From: Cladopsammia gracilis | Taxonomy: Eukaryota > Cnidaria > Anthozoa > Scleractinia > Dendrophylliidae | Assembly (NCBI GenBank): GCA_022457155.1 | Contig: JAJGOT010000471.1 | Location: 592,001-656,000, forward strand | Direction: 5' to 3' | DNA: 64,000 bases | Shown here: positions 48,072 through 64,000 of the stretch, piece by piece | Layout: every line of letters starts with the position of its first letter | Numbering within the stretch: position 1 is the stretch's first letter | Position numbers and translations under genes: made by a program | Notes under the pieces: model-generated | Databases searched by the model: none | Told to the model about the DNA's origin: nothing | Seen by the model: only the letters and a program-made list of their open reading frames with translations

Positions 48072-48283
48072 ACCCTTTAAGCCCCAATCAGATCAAAAGA
48101 AAAGTTCTCATTTCTTAGTCCCATACTTTTCTTATAGAAATAGTGGGGAGAAATTGTTAAAATATCAAGAAAGTTAATCTTGGGTGATCACATCCTTTAT
48201 TCTCCTGACCTCTCTGATTGATTAAGCATTAATATTACAAGGAGAAAATTGCTGGTGATCACTATTGGGGCTTAAAGGGTTAA
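48072..48283. mobile_element. MITE with ACCCTTTAAGCCCCAAT ends
   Basis: The left end ACCCTTTAAGCCCCAAT is mirrored exactly by ATTGGGGCTTAAAGGGT at the right. The span is about 212 bp, between FMO-A and FMO-B. Confidence 0.8.
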
Positions 48284-49256
48284 AAGGTCGTGAGCAAATG
48301 TGAAAATAGCCCGCACGTCAGCCGTTAGAAAGAGGAGGGGAAAGGGTGCGGGGTGACGTGGGTGGGCTTTTGGTGTGCGCTCGAATTTCTACTGTCTGCC
48401 ACACTTGCTAGTGCAAGGAAGGAGAGCGAAAGGAAAGTATAATCAGCATGCGAGGTTCCACTTTCAGTATCCGGCTTCGCACTTTGCATTTTTGCAGCTT
48501 GTGCTTGTGGACCACTAAATCACTGATTTCTCAATCTGATGTGCAAATACGTTATGTGTACCGTGAAGCATGAAATTTTTGCGGTAGTTTTATTTTGTGG
48601 ATTGGCGATTTTTTTTGTTTTGCGGGAACAATTTTTTGCCTTCGAAATGACTGCTGCTTTCTGCTGGGAACTAATTTTTGTGATTTCCTGTTCAAGCAGC
48701 AGAACATTAACAAGGAAGGGAACTTAATCTTTTCAACTGTTGTTACTTGTTGACTTACGGTATAGAGACATTTTACTGGATTCTATTAAATCTTCGGGGG
48801 GTGAAACAGTGCTGCCGGCCCTAAAGGACTAACGCAACAACAAAATGAAACAAAAGCTTACCCCTGCTACCTGCCATGCTCAAGAAAAAACTGTAATTAC
48901 TGTGTTACGCTGTCAATAGTTAATACTTAATAGTTTTTATTTACGTCCCATATCGGTCCAGTAACATAACTTTCAGATATTAAAAAGCAAGGCTCTTTAT
49001 TTTACTGAAGGGATCTTAATTTTTGCGGGGTTTCATTCTGCGAGATTTTCTTTTTCTGTGGGGGCAATCCGCAAAATCCACCAAATATTTAAACCCCTCA
49101 AGAATTTCATGCTACACGGTATTTATGAAGACTTAATTAATAATTCCGGATATTATATTCTGTTGTTTTCAGAAATGGAATGGGTCCCAAAAGAATACTA
49201 TTACAGAGGATTCAGAATAGTCCCCCAAAACGCTTTAAAAAACGCTTTCGACAGTC

Positions 49257-50112
49257 TAAGGGACTGTGCAATAATTATCGGGGAGGGGGATTGGAAAACC
49301 AGAGGGAGGGGGGGCATAAAGTAAAATCAATGTAAGGATACGGGGGGGGAGGGGGGGGGGGGGCTCAAAGTAAAATAAGTCACTCAAGAGGAGGCGGCTT
49401 AACATTTTATTTCAAGTGTTTATAGTTCTCACTGCAAGGCTTGATGATCTGTTCTCTGGCTGAACAGCAATTTTGATCTGTTGCAATACGATTATCTATT
49501 CTTCTCTATCTCTATAATATAGAGACGAATATTGTGATAAAGCATTTCTGGCTTTTTTAAATTTGAATAGCCCAATTTCGATATATTAAAATTCAACTTA
49601 AAACAAAAGACATCACTGCGAGGCTTAGGGGAATGATAGTAACGATTTATATGGTTTATTCCTTAAGCCTCGTAGTGGCACTGGTTGCACGAGTTTTCCA
49701 GTACGCTCGTGGTAATCATTCTTGCATCCCACGAGAACGTTAACAAGGAAATGAGTTCCAGTGCAAGCAACTCGGATTCGCAATGAAGTGATTCAGAAGT
49801 GGAATCGGTTGGCTTTGTTGAACACTGCTTCGAGGTCATGTTTGTTCCAGATACGAATGTCCAACAAGTAAACATGTAGTATTGCTATATATCCACATCT
49901 GGAACAAACATTACCTCGTAGCAATAACAGGTCGGCGTATATTAAGAAAATGCTGTGTATTTGTATATAAAAGGTGTGTGAAGGGGGGGGGGGGGGCAAT
50001 AACTAAATTCAGTCCTTAAGAAGGGGGATATTACCTAATATTTTCCTACTTGAAGCCCATTTTCCAACCCACCCACCCACCCCCCCTCCTGATAATTATT
50101 GCACAATCCCTA
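49257..50112. mobile_element. MITE with TGTGCAATAATTATC ends and G-rich subterminal tracts
   Basis: TAAGGGACTGTGCAATAATT at the left and AATTATTGCACAATCCCTA at the right are inverted. Long G and C runs lie next to each end. The right end is about 110 bases past the FMO-B stop codon, so FMO-B's 3' UTR probably reads into it. A minus-strand AATAAA corresponds to 49655-49660. Confidence 0.75.
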
Positions 50113-50224
50113 AAAAAGCTACTATTTTAATGCTTAGCATTTGCACCACGCTGGCCAGAAAGCACTGAGTAAGTTTGTAACCTTGACCAGTAAAAAATGT
50201 GGTGATACCCGACCAACTTGAATT

Positions 50225-59072
<8,848 letters not shown>

Positions 59073-60850
59073 TTCCTGGGAAAGAAAATATGTTTACTTC
59101 TAACACTCAACGAAAATGTTTAATCAATCAGTCTCTCATCTGTGGTTAAGTCTTCTTTTTACACTTCTACTAAACTTTTCAGTACAGTGTTACTCACAAA
59201 TCTGACCAGAATGTTTCTCACGTAGCTTTTATCTGGGCTAAGACAGCCTTCAATCAATGTCAAAATCATATCAAGTTGTAACGTAGGCTAACGTAAGCCT
59301 TAATATGATTGGCTAAGGAAAATCATTAACATATATTCCTTCGATATGTTTGTCAGTGTCAAAGCTGACTTTTCCACCAATTTTCACTAACATTTCCGAA
59401 ATGCCCAGCCAAAATAAAACTACAAGAGAAATATAAAAATTACAAGGTACAGTTCTATCGTAAGGTTTAGGCTTTTACATAAAGGATAAAAGTAAAATGG
59501 CTATCTGAAGATTCGTTACATAAAACAGAAAACTAAAAGCGACGAGCTTCTTCATCATTCGTGATTGGCTAAGTTTAATTAGTCCAGCCTTTTCCATATC
59601 ATTTACGGGAATATGTAAATAAGTAATATCATATTACACTGAGCGACCTTGGAAGATCTTTGGTTGACCATAGATCCTTCGTTATCTAACACCACGTTTT
59701 ATCGTATAAGTGATGTGTGAACAGGATCCAAAAGGTAATTAAACAGTCCCGATGTAATGTCCGAAAAAGTCATCTAAATCGATATAGTTTTACGGAAAAA
59801 TAAGACAGCTGAATCAGAACAAGTTACTCTAATTAAAATTACTATTTCCAGGTAGCGCGCTTAATAAAACTTGGCCTGAGTTTTTATTTAATTATCTTGA
59901 CTGGACACATTAGAACATACTGAGGCCAATAGATGTATAAATAATTCTGTGATCATAAATATTTATACTAACAAGGTGTTGCTCAGTGAAATATTGATAA
60001 GCTAAAAGTTATATGAATAAAAAAAAAGGTACGATCTCGGAAAGATATGAAGGCTTTTACGCTAAAAATGAGTAAAATCAAGAAGTTTATGTTCTCTTGG
60101 TAAAATATAAGAATGGACATTTTCCAAGAAGTATTGTCTCGAAATGTCAATCTGAAGTAGGAGTCCGATAATAAACCAATTGACCTTGAGGTAAATATCA
60201 TCATTTAGTGAATTAATTTCTCGGTTTTGAAGTACCGAGTGATAATTATCGCAAAGCATCTGCTGTGTACCAAAATCACACCAGAGAAAATATCATTTAA
60301 TCACTACGAAAGAACATCCACAAGGTATCAGTTAAGAGCGAGTTAACAACTTTTTTAAATGCCCAAGATTATATAATTCTTATTGCATATTTTTTCAACA
60401 ACAAAAACAAGTTTCCCTTAATTTTTAAGCATAATATAAACATAGATATGTGACGTGTCATTGCTTGCATTTTGTTTTACATTACACTGAATTCAATTTT
60501 CAATATTTCATATATTCACACCACATTCGAACTTGTCGTGATTCGAACTTATCGTCAGAGAGGTGGTCGTCTGGGAAAGGATGTCGCTTATGCACAAGTA
60601 GACACTATGCTAAAACCGAAAGTTGTAACAATGAAAGTCGTAACAATGAAAACTGTAACAATTAAAGCTGCAACAATGATGCAACCTGAATCACACTTTC
60701 TACAGACTAAATTCTGTGTTCTGCATTGTGTTCTTTAAATACATGAAACTGAGGAAAAATTGGCTGAAGAAGATCAGACAGGACGATAATAAAGGTCGCG
60801 CGTGACAGCCGCGCGTGACAGCCGCATGGGTTGAGATTATTATTGCTACC
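59073..60850. other. Upstream flank of FMO-B, no gene recognised
   Basis: CTTTCCCAG directly before GAAATG on the minus strand (59075-59085) indicates an upstream non-coding exon I cannot place. The rest is AT-rich. At about 60620-60680 a short tandem of GTAACAATGAAA variants follows AGAGGTGGTCGTCTGGGAAA. Confidence 0.5.
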
Positions 60851-60859
60851 CACCAGGCT

Positions 60860-60999
60860 CCGGTTGTTCAAAAAGTGGATAGCGCTGATCCACCGGATAA
60901 ATACTATCCAGTGTATAGGCATTAGCAAAACCAATGGTGTTATCCACTGGATAGTGATTTATGCGGTGGATAGCGCTATCTACCTTTTGAACAACTGGG
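60860..60999. mobile_element. MITE with CCGGTTGTTCAAAA ends
   Basis: CGGTTGTTCAAAAAGTGGAT and TAGCGCT at the left are mirrored by AGCGCTATCTACCTTTTGAA and CAACTGGG at the right. A related layout (GAGTTGTTCAAAGGACGATT, GCGCTAATC) occurs at about 11268-11385. Confidence 0.8.
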
Positions 61000-61024
61000 G
61001 ACAGGTGACCAATTTCGGTCTTAC

Positions 61025-61480
61025 CAGCTGTTACAAAGATTATTGAGAGAATAGTTTTTAATCAATTTTATGATTACCTGACAGAATACGGTCTACTTAC
61101 AGATTTACAGTCTGGATTTAGACCTTTACATTCCACAGTGACAGCATTATTAGATGCCACAAACGAATGGCTTTTAAATTATAGAGGCTCTGTACTTTGG
61201 AATAGCCTCTCCAGTAATGCTAAAACTCAGCCGAACGTTACAGCTTTTAAAAACATAATTAAATGATACATTTTGAGAATAAATTTTTAGTACAAATAAA
61301 ATTAACTTCGTGACCTTGTTTTTACATTGTTATTACCTTAGTTAACTTATCAATTTTATTTCGTATTTTCTAATAAATTAGTAATTTATAGGCACGGCTC
61401 TCAGGAAGAGCATGTATGTATGAAAGGAGAAACCGTGGATAAATAAAGATTATGTATGTATGTATGTACCAAGTAGAGTT
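61025..61480 (+). pseudogene. Internally deleted LINE remnant
   Basis: An open stretch reads ...YLTEYGLLTDLQSGFRPLHS and TVTALLDATNEW, an RT domain motif of CR1/L2-type LINEs. It then jumps to SVLWNSLSSNAKTQPNVTAF and a stop near 61265, the LINE C-terminus. The palm region is missing. The 3' end finishes with AAATAAAGATTATGTATGTA and ATGT repeats. Confidence 0.8.
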
Positions 61481-61600
61481 GGCGATCGACCTTGTAGACC
61501 TACCTAACTTAGACAAGTGTAAGGGGTCGACCCGGGTAGACCTCAAAATTTTAAAAGAAGAAATGTTGAATTGACTTTATATCCAAGAATGTATTGAGTA

Positions 61601-61640
61601 GCGTCAAAAACCCATAAGTGGGTTGAAACGTGTAACGCGC
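61601..61640 (+). other. Hammerhead-like motif, Penelope-type end
   Basis: AAACCCATAAGTGGGTTGAA then ACGTG: a clean AACCC/GGGTT stem followed by GAAAC, as in stem II of Penelope-associated hammerhead ribozymes. The CUGAUGA half of the core is degraded (GTCAAAA). It is isolated; no adjoining Penelope coding sequence is seen. Confidence 0.45.
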
Positions 61641-62184
61641 ATTCACAGCTTCCGAATATTCACTTTCTGCTTAGTATTATACTTGGAAAACCCTCGGTCC
61701 CTCGAGATTGGAAGCAAGTTGTTCTAGCGAATTGATTGGTTAATATTTTTATCTTGATTTTCCAAATATGGCTGTAACAACTTCTCAGAAAATTGAATAA
61801 TCGGAAGCTTGTTTTGAAGCGTACAAGAGACAGTTGCATGTTTCAACACACTTATAGGTTTCTGGTAGCGTGTAGTAGACACATGATCCCCAATTTGGCT
61901 GATCTGAGTGCAGAAGGTCGCGCATGCGCTACTCGTGATACATTCCCTTTAAGAAGAAATGGTTGCTCAGGGAGTTTCGATATTACTGTTTAGCTCTGGA
62001 GTATTGGGCTATATTCTGAATTGAGTTAAATGAAAAACAGGGTAAATGAATAGATTCCAAATCTGATTGAATTTAGCAAAAATATGAAGTTACGAAGAGA
62101 TCTGCTGAAAACTGACTTTGTTATCAGGGATGGGGACATTGTTTAGCTCTCTTAACTTTTGTTTTCCTTACCAATATTGTTATT

Positions 62185-62371
62185 TATAATTCAACACATT
62201 GATACAGTGCCCAAATATGGTCAAAAAGTTATCGATATACGCTATGTCTACATGACGTATATCCAACGATGGACGTAAATTTCGCATTTTGACAAGAAAA
62301 TGCAAAAATGACGGACCGGCCTCGATATTTTTTCTTCAAACTGTGCTTTGTTATCAATGTGTTGAATTATA
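62185..62371. mobile_element. Inverted-repeat element
   Basis: TATAATTCAACACATTGATA at 62185 is mirrored exactly by TATCAATGTGTTGAATTATA at 62352-62371. A further inverted pair around GCGATATCGCCTAATTTTAG lies just beyond, near 62400-62450. Confidence 0.7.
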
Positions 62372-62466
62372 AAACTATTATAGCGCTCAAGCTTGCGCGA
62401 TATCGCCTAATTTTAGCCGACTCGGCCGTTAAGAATTAGGCGATATCACGCGCGCTATAGTTAAAT

Positions 62467-62810
62467 AGCTGGAGTTTTTCTCAATACAACGCGCGCGTTG
62501 ATTGGTTGATTCATGGTTTACACGCAATTGTGACGTCAGAGAGTAACATTGCACTTTTGCCCGCTAGCGCACGTAGTCAGACCGTGACAAAAGTTGGCAT
62601 TGATTATGATGTGATCGATGTTTCATGATGTTTACCTCGAATGTTCGGCGCGTTTTTCGAACTGTCTTGTGTTGTGTTTTTTGTGTTGCTTTATAACAAA
62701 TCACTTAATGACTGATCCCTCGGGAAACTGAATTTTGTTTCCCTCAAATTTCGAGATTCTCGGGAAACAAAATTCACTGTTTCCCTCGGGACCAGTCATT
62801 AAGTGCTTAG
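62467..62810. mobile_element. MITE with CTGGAGTTTTTCTCAATAC, second copy
   Basis: It shares CAATACAACGCGCGCGTTGA, AACATTGCACT.TTGCCCGC and the inner ACTGATCCCTCGGGAAAC inverted pair with 24127-24430. It has an extra central segment (about 62600-62695). Confidence 0.75.
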
Positions 62811-62877
62811 TGTTGCCTCTTCCTTGAGGTGTTGTTTGCCCCTCCTTCTTGGGAATATGGTACGTGCTCTCTTAGGG

Positions 62878-63014
62878 TAGCCTGTGAAAAGGCTCTCTGG
62901 TGGGATATAGGGCAAAAAAAAAAAAAAAAACGGCGCACGCTTCGCTCGCCGACTTTTCTTTTCGCCGCTATCTACGTTCGTCATACCCCCACAAGGAGGC
63001 CTGTTCACAGGCTA
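62878..63014. mobile_element. Short MITE with TAGCCTGTGAA ends
   Basis: TAGCCTGTGAAAAGGC at the left and GCCTGTTCACAGGCTA at the right are inverted. A run of 18 A lies at about 62913-62930. Confidence 0.7.
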
Positions 63015-63361
63015 TCTTAGGGAAGTGGTCGTAACAAGCATACTCGACAAGGACCCACCTTGTGTAGGGGTAGGGGGCGATGCAAGATACCAACATAACA
63101 TAACATTGTTATCCTCTCTTTTCTTTAGTAATAGAGAAAACATTACGCAGTATCATTTTAAAAAGCACTACTAAAATATTACATGTATCACATGTATTAC
63201 ACAGTGGAAGTGGAGCTCTTTTTCAAAAGTCTCTTGCCAGATACGAACATAACAATCCACTGAATATTTTTTGCTCAAACCTTTTTATCTATTAGAAAGT
63301 GGTAAACTAACTATTGTTCACATGAAAAACCACAAAGGCAGAGTTGGAAACTAAATTTTAA

Positions 63362-63527
63362 AGGCCCACCTTCACCCAAAAGACGTTGCGGTCGTTTGTT
63401 TTTGTTTTGAAATGCTCCATTCATGATTTGATTGGTTGCACGCATTCAAGCGTGAATTTCGTGTTACACGAAATTCAGCACAGAAAGTGATCACGGCGCG
63501 CACAGCATTTTGGGTGAAGGTGGGCCT
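63362..63527. mobile_element. 166-bp TTAA-flanked MITE
   Basis: AGGCCCACCTTCACCCAAAA and its exact complement form the ends. TTAA flanks both (63358-63361, 63528-63531). The target type is the same as the elements at 13632, 33453 and 55904, but the termini differ. From 63532 to 64000 I see no gene. Confidence 0.85.
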
Positions 63528-64000
63528 TTAACAGTACTTGCGACAAGGGCGAGTGACTTTCAGAACTACACCCAAAAAATGTACATTGTACTCGCCCAAG
63601 AAGATCTGACACTCGTCTGGGCAAGTGGACGAGTGCTAATTTTCATCTCTAGAAAAGTTCTTGAGCAAACTTTTGAGATAAAAAGGAATGATTCTTGCAT
63701 GCAGTAGTTTTTTTTTTTTCACTGTGGCCGATTTTACACAGAAATTCTCGTTTGTATCATTTTACACAGCCTTTTCATTTCTGGAAAGCTCCATGTGTTA
63801 CAGTGTTATTAGAAAATTTACCAACACATGCAAGTCTGCATGGTGGGTGCAAGTCGTGTGCTTGCACACAAACTCTTTTTAGAGTCTCCTTAACAGTAGA
63901 TAGCTAAGTCTCTCACTTCATATTGCACTTAAACCTATCTTTCAGCAACTTTAAATCAAGTTTACATTCCTACAGATTATTATGTCTCTTTTGTTAAAAT

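Overview
This is a window of an intron-rich animal nuclear genome. The gene families, the short phase-consistent introns and the dense load of small foldback transposons all fit an anthozoan cnidarian, most likely a stony coral. The animal assignment is firm; the cnidarian assignment is inference. I could reconstruct four protein-coding genes; nearly all the rest is mobile-element sequence.

Layout. 1-409: end of a pogo/Tigger-type MITE. 1648-25010 (+): a complete 20-exon CLIP3/CLIP4-type microtubule-binding protein, 679 residues by my splicing, with ankyrin repeats, three CAP-Gly domains and an extra N-terminal WW domain. Its introns hold MITEs, two tRNA-derived SINEs, Penelope-type fragments and tandem repeats. 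25011-30276: repeats only, including a 637-bp hairpin element with an exact 8-bp target duplication. 30277-31479 (+): an intronless GPR19-like rhodopsin-family receptor. 31480-39312: repeats, including a 1.65-kb nearly complete palindrome flanked by TTAA and a full 812-bp pogo-like MITE. 39313-42898 (-): a four-exon flavin-dependent monooxygenase of the bacterial trimethylamine-monooxygenase type (FMO-A, 451 residues). 42899-50224: repeats, including an inverted-repeat element that carries a paired-like helix-turn-helix ORF. 50225-59072 (-): a second copy (FMO-B, 451 residues) with coding exons of exactly the same four lengths. Its first intron has grown to 6.2 kb by insertion of LINE and Penelope-type elements. 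59073-64000: LINE and MITE remnants with no recognised gene.

How the genes relate. The two monooxygenases are a tandem duplicate pair and probably oxidise small methylated amines or sulfides. The CLIP-type gene and the receptor have no visible functional link to them or to each other. The most informative non-genic features are several TTAA-flanked foldback MITEs (one with its unoccupied target site preserved nearby), a three-layer nest of insertions in one CLIP4-like intron, and several degenerate hammerhead-ribozyme-like cores at Penelope-type ends.

All exon boundaries were derived by hand from splice sites, reading frame and family resemblance. Family names come from recognition, not from a search.
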